Of a stretch of 20,337 bases of DNA, positions 4,930 through 13,324 are shown piece after piece. The DNA lies in IMG/VR virus record IMGVR_UViG_3300013372_000015, positions 1 to 20,337 of that record; one strand, 5' to 3'. Under the pieces are notes generated by a model. It was not told the origin of the DNA, ran no database searches, and saw only the letters and a program-made list of their open reading frames with translations. A program made the translations under genes and the position numbers. The stretch's first letter is position 1. Each line of letters begins with the position of its first letter. The DNA comes from a virus.

Positions 4930-7055
4930 TGGCAAATAATCAACAAGGCGACTACGATCCAATTATCGAAGAAGCTAAACAGTTTCTAAAGTTCTGCAAC
5001 GACGCTGACACTATGAATCGTCAAGAAGCGTTGGAGGACTTGAAGTTCGTCAATGGCGATCAATGGCCGGTTGAGCTACAAAACAGCCGGAATCTAGAAT
5101 CCCGACCATGTCTGACCATTAATAAGCTAGACACATATTGTCGGCAGGTTATTAATCAGCAGCGTCAGCAAAGACCGCGAATCAAAGTTCATGCAATGAA
5201 TACCAATGAACAAGCGGCAGAAGCGCAAATCATCCAAGGCATTATTCGCCACATCGAAGTTAATTCAAACGCTGATTATGCTTATGACAACGCCTTTGAT
5301 TATGCGGTGCGCATGGGTTGGGGCTATATTCGCGTCAATACAAACTACATGTCGGAAGATTCATTCGACCAAGAAATCTATATTGACCCTGTAGATAACC
5401 CTTTTACGGTCTATTTAGACCCGAATTCAATATTGCCAGACGGTTCAGACGCTGAAAAAGCGATGATTACCACCGTTATGAGCAAAGAAGTATTCCAAAA
5501 GATGTATCCAGACGCAGACGAAACCAATTGGTCTATGCGTGGTACAGGTGACAGCCAGAACGAGTGGATCATGAAAGAAGATATTCGGCTGGCTGAATAC
5601 TTCTACACATGGCGCAAGAAAGTTAAGTTGTGCCTGTTGTCCGACGGTTCACACGTTTATGAAGATGAACTAGACCAGCGCGAAATGGATGCTGCCGGTA
5701 TTACTTTGGTTTCCAAGCGCGACAGCTTCAAGAAGGTTATCAAGTGGAAGAAGCTTACCGGCGTTCAAGTTCTTGAGGAACGTGATTTGCCTGGGCGATA
5801 TATTCCGTTGGTTCCTGTTTATGGTCGTCACATGATTGTTGGCGACAAGCGTAAGAAGTTTGGCATGGTACGTTTCGGCAAAGACCCGCAACGTATGTAC
5901 AACTTCTGGCAAACAAGCTTGACCGAATCCATAGCATTAGCGCCTAAAGCAAAATGGATTATGGCCGAAGGCCAAGACGAAGGTCACGAATCTGATTGGG
6001 CATCGGCTAACGTTAAATCTAATGCTTACCTGCGTTATAAGCAGACAGATATTGAAGGTCGGCCAGCACCTGCGCCAATACGCTTGCAGCCTGAACCACC
6101 ACCTGCCGGAATAATTACAGCAGCGCAGGGCGTGAATAACGATATGCAAGCGATCATGGGCATATTTGACCCTAGCCAAATGCCAACAGGTAACATAAGC
6201 GGCAAGGCTTTGAATGGCCAGCAGCAACAGATTGATTTAACAAACTTTGATTATTACGACAACCTGACACGCAGCCTATGTCACGTTGGCAAGATAATTC
6301 TTGATTTGATTCCTAAGATTTACGACACAGAGCGGGTTTTGCGCATTATTGGCGAAGATGGAAAGCCAGACTTGTTGACGGTTAATCAACAGGACGCGTT
6401 GGGCAACATAATGAATGATGTGACTGTCGGCAAATACGACGTTGTGATGGAAACAGGCCCTGGCTACAACTCAAAACGCCAAGAAGCTGTTGAGGCTATG
6501 ACGCCAATATTAGGGGCAGACCCTGCGTTGATGGATAAGATTGGCGACTTGTGGTTCCGAAATATGGATTTCCCTGGCGCAGATACTATTGCTGACCGTT
6601 TGGCTACGTTGAACCCGCTGGCACAGATTGACGAGCGTTCCAAGATTCCTCCGCAGGTACAAATGCAGTTGAAACAAGCTGAAGCTCAGAATCAACAGCT
6701 ACAGCAACAGTTGCAAGCTATGCAATTGGCCATGAAACAGCGTCAAGATATTGAGCAGGTCAAACAAGACAACGAGAATAAGCGCGAGTTGATGCGTCAA
6801 ACCGCTAAAGCTCACAATACTGAAACTATGGCTGAAGTGCGCGTCAATGACCAAAATACTAGGTCTATTACCAGCCAGAACAAAGTTGAAATTGAGGCAA
6901 TTACTGAATTGTTATTGCATAACATGGACACAAACCGCCTGAATTTAGAGATTGACCGCAGGAATGCGGAGCAAGATCGGGCGATGGTTCAAGCGGTGGT
7001 TGATATTGATCAAGAACAAAACCCATTAATTATGCAGCAACAACTTGCGCAATAG
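4926..7055 (+). CDS. P22-type portal protein
   Basis: From ATG 4926 this protein has 709 residues, close to P22 gp1 (725). ATG 4929 is an equally possible start, and a TTG at 4917 is in frame but less likely. The N-terminal region has the P22-portal feel: KQFLKFCNDADTMNRQEALED, then LKFVNGDQWP and TINKLDTYCRQVINQQRQQR. It continues through a clip, wing and stem region to a long C-terminal helical part. Around residues 578-610 the chain is glutamine-rich (KQAEAQNQQLQQQLQ), like the barrel helices of P22 portal. A dodecamer of this protein forms the DNA channel, binds the large terminase during packaging and later the gp4-like tail adaptor. The next gene starts 68 bases downstream after a hairpin. 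Confidence 0.95.
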   Translation: MMANNQQGDYDPIIEEAKQFLKFCNDADTMNRQEALEDLKFVNGDQWPVELQNSRNLESRPCLTINKLDTYCRQVINQQRQQRPRIKVHAMNTNEQAAEAQIIQGIIRHIEVNSNADYAYDNAFDYAVRMGWGYIRVNTNYMSEDSFDQEIYIDPVDNPFTVYLDPNSILPDGSDAEKAMITTVMSKEVFQKMYPDADETNWSMRGTGDSQNEWIMKEDIRLAEYFYTWRKKVKLCLLSDGSHVYEDELDQREMDAAGITLVSKRDSFKKVIKWKKLTGVQVLEERDLPGRYIPLVPVYGRHMIVGDKRKKFGMVRFGKDPQRMYNFWQTSLTESIALAPKAKWIMAEGQDEGHESDWASANVKSNAYLRYKQTDIEGRPAPAPIRLQPEPPPAGIITAAQGVNNDMQAIMGIFDPSQMPTGNISGKALNGQQQQIDLTNFDYYDNLTRSLCHVGKIILDLIPKIYDTERVLRIIGEDGKPDLLTVNQQDALGNIMNDVTVGKYDVVMETGPGYNSKRQEAVEAMTPILGADPALMDKIGDLWFRNMDFPGADTIADRLATLNPLAQIDERSKIPPQVQMQLKQAEAQNQQLQQQLQAMQLAMKQRQDIEQVKQDNENKRELMRQTAKAHNTETMAEVRVNDQNTRSITSQNKVEIEAITELLLHNMDTNRLNLEIDRRNAEQDRAMVQAVVDIDQEQNPLIMQQQLAQ

Positions 7056-7083
7056 ATTAAGCAGGATTATTATTAGCAAAACC

Positions 7084-7107
7084 TTACCAGTTAGGCAAAC
7101 TGGGTAA
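7084..7107 (+). promoter_or_regulatory. Hairpin between portal and scaffold genes
   Basis: TTACCAGTT (7084-7092) pairs with AACTGGGTAA (7098-7107) around a five-base AGGCA loop, leaving one unpaired G. No T run follows (AATTCTTGAGG), so it is unlikely to be an efficient intrinsic terminator. It lies 17 bases before the scaffold ATG and could be an mRNA processing or stabilising element that sets scaffold and coat output apart from portal. This role is inferred. Confidence 0.45.
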
Positions 7108-7123
7108 ATTCTTGAGGAAACTC

Positions 7124-8020
7124 ATGTCAGAAGTAAAAGAAGCAGGAAACGTTTTAACAAGTGAAAATTCAGCTGAGTTTTATGCAAACAAGTTAGGTTT
7201 AGCTGATGATGCCCCGACTGAGGCCGTAGTTGACGAAAGTCCTGCGGAGCCTGTCCAAGAGGCGGAGCAGAGTGAACCCGATGCTAAGACGGAAGCGGAA
7301 GCAACAGAGCAACCGAAGAAACAAAACCCAAAGCTAGAAAAGCGGTTTTCTGAGTTAAGCAAAGCGCGTGATGCTGCTAGACAAGAGGCAGCAAGTGAGC
7401 GACAGCAGCGCGAGGCTTTAGAAGCACGTTTAAAAGCTCTGGAGCAGCAGCCACAGCAAGCACAGGTTCAGACTGATGAACCGCAGCCAAGTGATTACAA
7501 CGACGCTTTTGACTATGCTAGAGACTTAGCTAAGTACGAAGCGAAACGAATGATCCAGGCTGAAAAGCAAGCTGAAGCTAATGTTAAGGCTCAAGAAGCG
7601 CAGCAAAAAGTCTTATCGACTTGGAACGAGCGCATCAATGAGGCGAAACAAGAGCTGCCGGACTATGACGAGATGATCGCTTCGTCTGACGTTGTAATTC
7701 ACGACGTTATACGAGACGCAATTTTGGAAAGCGACGTTGGGCCAAGAATTCTTTATCACTTGGCTGAAAACGAAGATTTCGCGCAAAAGTTCGCTGGGAT
7801 GCCGCTGCCACAGGCTTTGAAAGAGTTGGGCAAGTTGGAGTCTAAATATACTCCGTCTGAGGAAAAAGCTGTTGCGGTAAGAAAGAGTAAAGCACCGCCA
7901 CCGATTAACCCGATTAAGGGCACTTCTGGTGCGGTAGATACGCCGATTAATGATAAGGGCGAATTTACAGGCACTATCCAGCAATGGAAAGAAATGCGAA
8001 AGTCGGGGAAGATTCGGTAG
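7124..8020 (+). CDS. Scaffolding protein (P22 gp8-like)
   Basis: A 298-residue, highly charged protein; P22 scaffold has 303 residues. ATG 7124 is chosen because TTGAGGAAACTC puts a GAGG ribosome site 6 bases upstream; an in-frame TTG at 7112 overlaps that site. The first 70 residues are acidic and low in complexity. Residues about 70-115 form a predicted coiled coil (LEKRFSELSKARDAARQEA). A helical middle follows, then a basic C-terminal tail (WKEMRKSGKIR). P22-type scaffolds bind coat through a basic C-terminal helix-turn-helix and leave the procapsid during packaging, so the tail here is the likely coat-binding part. Position between portal and coat matches the P22 order. Sequence similarity by eye is weak; function is inferred from layout and composition. 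Confidence 0.85.
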   Translation: MSEVKEAGNVLTSENSAEFYANKLGLADDAPTEAVVDESPAEPVQEAEQSEPDAKTEAEATEQPKKQNPKLEKRFSELSKARDAARQEAASERQQREALEARLKALEQQPQQAQVQTDEPQPSDYNDAFDYARDLAKYEAKRMIQAEKQAEANVKAQEAQQKVLSTWNERINEAKQELPDYDEMIASSDVVIHDVIRDAILESDVGPRILYHLAENEDFAQKFAGMPLPQALKELGKLESKYTPSEEKAVAVRKSKAPPPINPIKGTSGAVDTPINDKGEFTGTIQQWKEMRKSGKIR

Positions 8021-8046
8021 CTAATTAATTTCTTTTTAGGAGCTAC
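8017..8046 (+). promoter_or_regulatory. Inverted repeat around coat-gene ribosome site
   Basis: GTAGCT (8017-8022) and AGCTAC (8041-8046) are perfect inverted repeats 18 bases apart. The right arm overlaps the AGGAG ribosome site (8038-8042) of the coat gene, and the left arm holds the scaffold stop codon TAG. Pairing would hide the ribosome site until ribosomes finishing the scaffold gene open it. With only six base pairs and a long loop, this is a weak structure, and the control idea is speculative. Confidence 0.3.
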
Positions 8047-8049
8047 AAA

Positions 8050-9306
8050 ATGGCAAATAACTTGCTAACCATTAGCAAGATCACCAACGAGGCGTTGATG
8101 GTCTTGGAGAATGAATTGACTTTCACTTCGGAAGTTGACCGTAACTATGACGATCAATTCGCTGTTATCGGCGCTAAGATTGGTAACACAGTAAACGTTC
8201 GTCGCCCTGGCCGTTTCATCGGTACAACTGGCCCTGCGCTGAACATCGAAGATTTCAACGAGACTTCGGTTCCTGTTACTTTGGGTACACAGTTTCACGT
8301 TGACACACAGTTCACAACTCAAGACTTAGCTTTAAGCCTTGATACGTTCTCTGATCGCGTTCTGAAACCTGCTGTTGCTGCTATTGCCAACAAAATTGAC
8401 CGTGATGGTTTGGTTATGGCTACTGCGCAGACAGCCAACATTGTTGGCACAGCCGGAACGCCGCCGACTGGATTGATAACATATCTGACAGGTCAAGCTT
8501 ACCTTGATTCTGAAGGCGCACCTCGCGATGGCCGTCGTTCATGTATCGTTGAGCCGTTCACAAGCGCAACTATTGTTGACAGCTTGAAAGGTCTGTTTGT
8601 GCCACAAGAAGCAATTTCCGCACAATACCGCAAGGGCTTGATGGGCCGTGATTCTGGCGGTATGAACTGGAAACTGGATCAGAACGTTGTTTCACAACAG
8701 TTTGGCTCAAACAGCACAACTACTGTGACAGGTTCGGTTAATACAACTACTGCAACAGGCTTCTTGACTACTGGTTGGGCTTCTTCGTCAACAATCACTT
8801 TGACAGCAGCTAACACCGGTACTTTGAACCTGAATGCTGGCGACACATTCACAATTGCTGGTGTGTTTGCAGTCAACCCACAGAATCGTCAAGCTTACGG
8901 CTCGAACAAGCTGCGTTCATTTGTAGTTAAGTCGGCTGTTTCTGTTGCTTCTGGTTCGTCTGTTTCGGTAACTGTTTCTCCTGCTGTTATTACTGCTGGT
9001 CAGTTCCAGAACGTTTCGATTCCTACAACTTCGGCAACTGCTGCAATTACTCAGTTTGACAAGATTGGTACAGTTTCGCCGCAAAACATTATCATGCACC
9101 GCAACGCATTTACGCTTGCAGTAGCTGACTTGGAATTGCCAGAAGGCGTTCACTTTGCTGGTCGTGCAAGCGACAAGGAAATTGGCCTGTCAATGCGCGT
9201 TGTCCGTCAATACACCATCAACAACGATTCGATTCCGACACGTTTAGATGTGCTGTACGGTTGGGCTCCGCTTTACCAAGAACTCGCTTGCCGCGTTGCA
9301 GCTTAA
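8050..9306 (+). CDS. Major coat protein (P22 coat family)
   Basis: A 418-residue protein close in length to P22 gp5 (430). The pattern of the P22 coat family is clear. The N-terminal arm is ANNLLTISKITNEALMVLEN. An E-loop-like segment contains GNTVNVRRPGRF (46-56). The helical stretch LSLDTFSDRVLKPAVAAIANKID is at 95-117. A Ser/Thr-rich beta region (about 215-340) with GDTFTIAGVFAVNP (264-277) lies where P22 has its inserted I-domain. SMRVVRQYTINNDSIPTRLDV (381-401) and GWAPLYQELACRV close the chain. A strong TAGGAG ribosome site lies 7 bases before the ATG. It would form the HK97-fold icosahedral shell, assembled on the scaffold, and is a likely client of the phage GroES with host GroEL. The next gene follows after 17 bases. 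Confidence 0.95.
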   Translation: MANNLLTISKITNEALMVLENELTFTSEVDRNYDDQFAVIGAKIGNTVNVRRPGRFIGTTGPALNIEDFNETSVPVTLGTQFHVDTQFTTQDLALSLDTFSDRVLKPAVAAIANKIDRDGLVMATAQTANIVGTAGTPPTGLITYLTGQAYLDSEGAPRDGRRSCIVEPFTSATIVDSLKGLFVPQEAISAQYRKGLMGRDSGGMNWKLDQNVVSQQFGSNSTTTVTGSVNTTTATGFLTTGWASSSTITLTAANTGTLNLNAGDTFTIAGVFAVNPQNRQAYGSNKLRSFVVKSAVSVASGSSVSVTVSPAVITAGQFQNVSIPTTSATAAITQFDKIGTVSPQNIIMHRNAFTLAVADLELPEGVHFAGRASDKEIGLSMRVVRQYTINNDSIPTRLDVLYGWAPLYQELACRVAA

Positions 9307-9323
9307 TTTAGGAGATATATATT

Positions 9324-9749
9324 ATGGCGAATCCAGGCCCAGCAAGTACCGTAACTATTCACCCGCAAAACGTATTGTCGAATCAGGCAATCCGTTTATT
9401 AGCGGTATTCACAGGTGTAAACGTAAATGCAACAGGCGACCAAGCCAAACTGACTGTCGCTAACGCTACAAATTGGTCTGTTTCAAACGTGGTTTTCACG
9501 AATGCTTCGATCAGTTTGACAACTGCTGCCGCTGGTTTGTTTACAGCACCGTCGGCTGGTGGAACCGCAATTGTTGCTAACGCAGCGTTGTCGGCTCTGA
9601 CTTCTTCGACAGTTGTTAGTCAGCGTACAGTTGCATCTACTGCTATTTTCACAGGCGATAACCTATACGTTAATGTTGGCACAGCACAAGGCGCTGCAGC
9701 CACTATGGACGTTTACGTTTATGGCTATGACTTTGCTACTTACGCCTAA
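9324..9749 (+). CDS. Small Ala/Thr/Val-rich probable virion protein
   Basis: A 141-residue protein with a strong AGGAG ribosome site (9311-9315) 8 bases before its ATG. It is rich in Ala, Thr, Ser and Val, nearly free of lysine after the N-terminus, and alternates hydrophobic residues as in a beta-sandwich. No cysteine, membrane segment or enzyme motif is visible. It starts GPASTVTIHPQNVLSNQAIR. It is placed 17 bases after the coat gene in the same transcript, ahead of a terminator. This is the usual place for capsid decoration or head-completion proteins. I infer a structural role, but no specific family is recognised. Confidence 0.7.
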   Translation: MANPGPASTVTIHPQNVLSNQAIRLLAVFTGVNVNATGDQAKLTVANATNWSVSNVVFTNASISLTTAAAGLFTAPSAGGTAIVANAALSALTSSTVVSQRTVASTAIFTGDNLYVNVGTAQGAAATMDVYVYGYDFATYA

Positions 9750-9773
9750 TTATTAATTGGGCTAAAACGGACT

Positions 9774-9802
9774 AAGCCACTCTCACAAGGGGTGGCTTTT
9801 TT
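9774..9802 (+). terminator. Intrinsic terminator after coat unit
   Basis: AAGCCAC (9774-9780) pairs with GTGGCTT (9792-9798), seven base pairs around an 11-base loop. It runs directly into a T tract (9797-9802). It begins 25 bases after the stop of the small protein downstream of coat and should end or thin out the coat message. Confidence 0.85.
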
Positions 9803-9814
9803 CGCATGAAAGCC

Positions 9815-9820
9815 TATAAT
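9815..9820 (+). promoter_or_regulatory. Isolated TATAAT, possible -10 box
   Basis: A perfect TATAAT lies 12 bases after the coat terminator and 27 bases before the next ATG (9848). No convincing -35 is present at 16-18 bases upstream: that stretch is the terminator arm (GTGGCT-like). Either a weak or activator-dependent promoter restarts transcription here, or downstream genes rely on read-through. Confidence 0.3.
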
Positions 9821-9847
9821 TAGTAAAATTTTTGAAAGGACAAAATC

Positions 9848-10174
9848 ATGTCTAGCACCACAGTTACTCGCGGTAATTCGCACGAAACTTTTTATATTCA
9901 ACCGTCGTTAACTCCGACAACTGTTTCGGCAAACACAACAGCAATTCAAACCTTTGCATTGCCTGGCTTAACAACGGCTGATCTGGTTGAAGTTATAAGT
10001 TACAGCGGCGCACAAACAACAGGTGTTGTTGTTGGCGAGGCTGATTGTTTAACAAACAATGTGCTTTCTATGCAGTTTGCTAACGTTACTGCAAGCGCAC
10101 AAATTCCAGCTATCGGCACTTATAGTTTGCAAGTTGTGCGCTTAGAAGGCCCAGCACCTGTAAACGCTGTTTAA
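9848..10174 (+). CDS. Small Ser/Thr-rich probable virion protein
   Basis: A 108-residue protein with AAAGGA (9835-9840) 7 bases before the ATG. It has alternating beta-type sequence, an LPGLTTADLVEV segment (38-49) and ends TYSLQVVRLEGPAPVNAV. The general pattern, a PGL/V-T-x-xD start, one cysteine in the middle and a closing YSLQVVR strand, resembles short phage proteins found next to coat genes in other tailed phages. I cannot name a family. It lies between two terminators with the 115-residue protein that follows 10 bases later, so the pair forms its own short transcript or the read-through part of the coat one. A decoration or head-tail role is possible. Confidence 0.7.
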   Translation: MSSTTVTRGNSHETFYIQPSLTPTTVSANTTAIQTFALPGLTTADLVEVISYSGAQTTGVVVGEADCLTNNVLSMQFANVTASAQIPAIGTYSLQVVRLEGPAPVNAV

Positions 10175-10184
10175 GGGGTAAGTA

Positions 10185-10532
10185 ATGGCTAACACTACAG
10201 TTTTTCGAGTTAATGGCCCAACTACTTGCATAGCTGTGACTTCTACTTCGTCAACAGCTTTAACTTGTACGCCGCTTGGCAACGATCAGATTAACTACGC
10301 AGGTTTGTTAAATACAAATAACTTTCCGGTAGCTGTGACGATTACTCCTACATCGGCAGGGGCAGCAGTATTGCCAACGGCTGGTAATACTTCAACAAGC
10401 ATTGTTTTGGGCATTTCTATGCCTTCGCCAATGGTTGTGGCTGTGCCGCCAAATCAGTTCTCGATTACGGCAATTTCTAGCGGCGCAAACGCAGGTAGCA
10501 TTTACGTTACACCTATGGCAGATCAGTCGTAA
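10185..10532 (+). CDS. Small beta-rich probable virion protein
   Basis: A 115-residue protein with a TAAGGGG ribosome site (10172-10178) 6 bases before the ATG. It is rich in Thr, Ser, Ala and Ile, with FRVNGPTTCIAVTSTSSTAL near the start and SGANAGSIYVTPMADQS at the end. Proteins with a similar layout, a short strand, an N-x-x-FPVAVTI strand and a closing A-x-IYVTP strand, are often found in phage head regions. Two cysteines (C15, C27) are present. It is directly followed by a strong terminator. Structural role is inferred from composition and place only. Confidence 0.7.
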   Translation: MANTTVFRVNGPTTCIAVTSTSSTALTCTPLGNDQINYAGLLNTNNFPVAVTITPTSAGAAVLPTAGNTSTSIVLGISMPSPMVVAVPPNQFSITAISSGANAGSIYVTPMADQS

Positions 10533-10534
10533 GA

Positions 10535-10558
10535 ATCGGGGCTTCGGCCCTGATTTTT
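10535..10558 (+). terminator. Intrinsic terminator with UUCG loop
   Basis: ATCGGGGC (10535-10542) pairs with GCCCTGAT (10547-10554), eight pairs including one G-U. The loop is TTCG closed by C-G, a very stable tetraloop. TTTTT follows (10554-10558). It sits 3 bases after the previous stop codon and 14 bases before the fibre gene, and separates head from host-recognition genes. Confidence 0.93.
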
Positions 10559-10572
10559 AATTGTGAGGCGGC

Positions 10573-12558
10573 ATGACAACTACAAATGACACAAACGAAG
10601 TCGCAGAAACGTCAACAATTAATATTGTGCCGGTTCAGGGCATTTTTAATGAGGACTTCGAACTAATTACGTTGATTGGCCCTGCTGGTACTCCGTTTTC
10701 TGCTTCTTCTGGCGGTTCGTTTGACAACGTAGCTATTACCAATTCGACCTATAACGGTGGAACAATTGGTTTAACTACGCCTGTAACTAATGCAACGATT
10801 ACTAATCTGACGCTGACTACAGGCACAATTAGCACAGCTCCAACAGCAAACAACGATTTAGTAAACAAGGCGTATGTTGACGCTACGGCTCAAGGTTTAC
10901 AGTTATTGCAACCTGCTGCGGTGGCCACAACAGCTAATTTGGTAGCGCTTTCAGGGTTGTTGACGATTGACGGCGTGACAGTTACAGCAGGTCAGCGGGT
11001 TTTGGTTAAAGACCAAACGTCAGCGCAATTTAATGGCGTTTACGTTGCTGCTGCCGGTGCTTGGAGTCGTTCTACAGATACCGATACTTACGCAGAACTA
11101 CAAAATATTTATCTTTTTGTAAGTGGCGGCTCGGTCAATGCAGGAACAGCCTGGGGAACCACAAATCATGGCACAGGCACTATTGATGTAACGCCAATTA
11201 ATTGGGTACAGATTGCGAATACTGCGATTTATACGGCTGGCACAGGTTTAACGTTATCAGCTAACCAATTCAGCATTACAAATACAGGCGTAACAGCTAA
11301 TACCTATGGCAGCGCATCGACTGTTCCAGTTATTGCAGTTAATGCTCAAGGTCAAATTACTGCGGCTAGTTCGCAAACAATTGCTTTAACTTCTGCGCAA
11401 ATTAGCGGTATTGGCACAATGGCGTTGCAAAATGCCAATAACGTAACCATTACCGGTGGAACGATCAACGGCACAACTATAGGCGGCACAACAGCTGCTG
11501 CCGTTACAGGCACAACCGTTACGGCAACAACACAATTTAGCGGCCCTGCTACTGGTTTAACTGGCACAGCAGCCGGTTTATCTATTGGCGGTACTGCGGC
11601 AACCGCAACAAGTGCAACGACTGCGACAAATCTTGCAGGTGGTGCTACAGGTTCGGTTCCTTACCAATCAGGTGCGGGAGCAACAACGTTTTTAGCTCTT
11701 GGCACAACAAATTACGCAATGGTTGCTGGTGCGTCTGCTCCTACTTGGACAAACACGTTAACAGGCATGACGCTGACAACTGCTAGTCTTGGAAGTCAAT
11801 TAAGCACTAATCAATATTTGATTGTTGGCGGCACTAACGACGGCAACCAATTGGATTTGTCATTAGCTAGTGGCGCAAATCTTAATTCTTTGCGTGATGG
11901 TCTTGTTAATATTAAAACTGGCACGACAGGCGCGGTAAATAGAACTTGGAGTTTTGCAGATTCAACTGGAACGTTTACGTCGCCAGGCCCGATAACCGGA
12001 ACTGTGGTTACAGGAAGCACAAGGCTTGCTAGTCCGTTTTTAGATGCAACCACTTCTGCGGGTGGTGGGTTAAGAACGGCCAGCGGTAGTAATTGTTTGC
12101 AATGGGGCGGTGGTGGTGCAGTTAATTTGACGCTTGATGGTGCGTTCAATATGAACCCTGCCAACGCATCAATTTCAATTGCGCCGACAGGTACTGGCAC
12201 TTTAACCATTAATCCTGCGACCGCTGGAACAATGAACAACATGGCGATTGGCGGCTCTACTGCCGCAGCCGGTTCATTTACTACGTTGTCAACTACTTCA
12301 ACGGTTTCGGCTAATGGTTCGGTTGGAACGGCAGGTCAGGTTTTAACGTCTGCCGGTGTTGGTTCACCTGCTATTTGGGCAGCTGCGACTGCTTACGCAA
12401 CGGTGACTGATGACACAACTACTAACGGCACACGTTACATAATGTTTGCAAATCAAACGACAGGCAATTTAACGACAACGTTTGTTTCATCAACAAAATT
12501 GAAATTTAACCCTAGCACCGGAGCGTTGACCGCTTCACAACTTATTATTGCTCCTTAA
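10573..12558 (+). CDS. Large tail-fibre-like protein
   Basis: A 661-residue Thr/Gly/Ala-rich protein with a TGAGG ribosome site (10563-10567) 5 bases before the ATG. The N-terminal 45 residues (VPVQGIFNEDFELITLIGPAGTPF at 20-43) look like a virion-attachment segment. VNKAYVDA (97-104) is a standard fibre collar motif. Residues 131-214 form a recognisable phage-tail domain: TIDGVTVTAGQRVLVKD, then NGVYVAAAGAWSRSTDTD and GTAWGTTNHG. A long low-complexity beta-rich shaft follows, with repeated TITGGTING-, GGTAATATSATTATNLAGGA- and GTAGQVLTSAG-like units. It would form a trimeric fibre or appendage contacting the host. Frame-shifted open frames on the other strand come from base composition. The C-terminus (FNPSTGALTASQLIIAP) lacks an obvious receptor-binding head, which may be supplied by the next gene. 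Confidence 0.8.
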   Translation: MTTTNDTNEVAETSTINIVPVQGIFNEDFELITLIGPAGTPFSASSGGSFDNVAITNSTYNGGTIGLTTPVTNATITNLTLTTGTISTAPTANNDLVNKAYVDATAQGLQLLQPAAVATTANLVALSGLLTIDGVTVTAGQRVLVKDQTSAQFNGVYVAAAGAWSRSTDTDTYAELQNIYLFVSGGSVNAGTAWGTTNHGTGTIDVTPINWVQIANTAIYTAGTGLTLSANQFSITNTGVTANTYGSASTVPVIAVNAQGQITAASSQTIALTSAQISGIGTMALQNANNVTITGGTINGTTIGGTTAAAVTGTTVTATTQFSGPATGLTGTAAGLSIGGTAATATSATTATNLAGGATGSVPYQSGAGATTFLALGTTNYAMVAGASAPTWTNTLTGMTLTTASLGSQLSTNQYLIVGGTNDGNQLDLSLASGANLNSLRDGLVNIKTGTTGAVNRTWSFADSTGTFTSPGPITGTVVTGSTRLASPFLDATTSAGGGLRTASGSNCLQWGGGGAVNLTLDGAFNMNPANASISIAPTGTGTLTINPATAGTMNNMAIGGSTAAAGSFTTLSTTSTVSANGSVGTAGQVLTSAGVGSPAIWAAATAYATVTDDTTTNGTRYIMFANQTTGNLTTTFVSSTKLKFNPSTGALTASQLIIAP

Positions 12559-12568
12559 GGAATAAATT

Positions 12569-13324
12569 ATGGGCCAGTTAGTCTTTCAAGCGGCTTTAGG
12601 CGGTCAAGTTAATCTTGTTGGCCCGAATACCGCATCTACATTTAATCTTAACGTTCCTGCGGTTGCCGGTACTGTAGTTACTACAGGTGATACAGCAACG
12701 GTCACAAGCACTATGATTTCAGGGCCGCTAACAACTTCTGTTGGCGGTACTGGTCTTGCTAGTTATACAGCCGGTGATATTTCTTATTACGCATCTGGTA
12801 CGGCTTTAACTAAGCTTGCAATTGGATCGGCTAATTTTGTATTAACGTCATCTGGTTCTGCTCCGCAATGGACTGCAAGCACAGGATCAGGCAACGTTGT
12901 ATTGGCTACTTCGCCAACGCTTGTAACTCCGGTTTTGGGAACGCCAACTTCGGGAACGTTGTCAGGTTGTACGGTTGACGGAACAAATGGCGTTGGTTTT
13001 AGGAACATACCTATTAACAGCCAATCAGCGGCTTATACAACCGTTTTAACAGACTCCGGCAAAGTTATATTCCACCCATCAACGGATGCAAACGCACGAA
13101 CATTTACGATTGATTCCAACGCAAACGTTGCTTATCCGCTTGGAACAGCTATCACGTTTATTAACATGACTAGCCAAGTGGTAACGATTGCAATTACAAG
13201 TGACACAATGTATTTAGCTGGAACTGGAACAACTGGTAATCGTTCGTTGGCACAATATGGCATGGCCACAGCGGTAAAAATGACCTCTACAACTTGGATC
13301 ATTTCGGGATCGGGATTGACCTAA
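12569..13324 (+). CDS. Second tail-fibre-like protein with C-terminal head
   Basis: A 251-residue protein with TAAGGA (12556-12561) overlapping the previous stop, 7 bases before the ATG. The N-terminal half has fibre-type repeats, including GGTGLASYTAGDISYYASG (58-76) and VLATSPTLVTPVLGTPTSG (110-128), common in phage fibres. The C-terminal 110 residues (from FRNIPINSQSAAYTTVL) are of more normal composition and end MTSTTWIISGSGLT. This part is a beta-sandwich-like domain of the kind in which phage fibre tips sense a surface. It shares the 'GxxxFVLTSSGSAPQWT' type unit with the larger fibre, where it reads TNYAMVAGASAPTWTN, so the two are related. They may be a split fibre or two partners. 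The receptor-binding role is inferred. Confidence 0.75.
   Translation: MGQLVFQAALGGQVNLVGPNTASTFNLNVPAVAGTVVTTGDTATVTSTMISGPLTTSVGGTGLASYTAGDISYYASGTALTKLAIGSANFVLTSSGSAPQWTASTGSGNVVLATSPTLVTPVLGTPTSGTLSGCTVDGTNGVGFRNIPINSQSAAYTTVLTDSGKVIFHPSTDANARTFTIDSNANVAYPLGTAITFINMTSQVVTIAITSDTMYLAGTGTTGNRSLAQYGMATAVKMTSTTWIISGSGLT

Noticed and set aside
11811-12242. 143-residue minus-strand open frame in the fibre gene
   Set aside because: It is antisense to repetitive Thr/Gly/Ala codons, which lack stops on the other strand; no ribosome site or family likeness.
13294-13323. Ten-codon upstream extension of the glycine-rich protein
   Set aside because: It lies inside the end of the previous fibre gene; ATG 13324 directly overlaps the stop codon and gives the better start.
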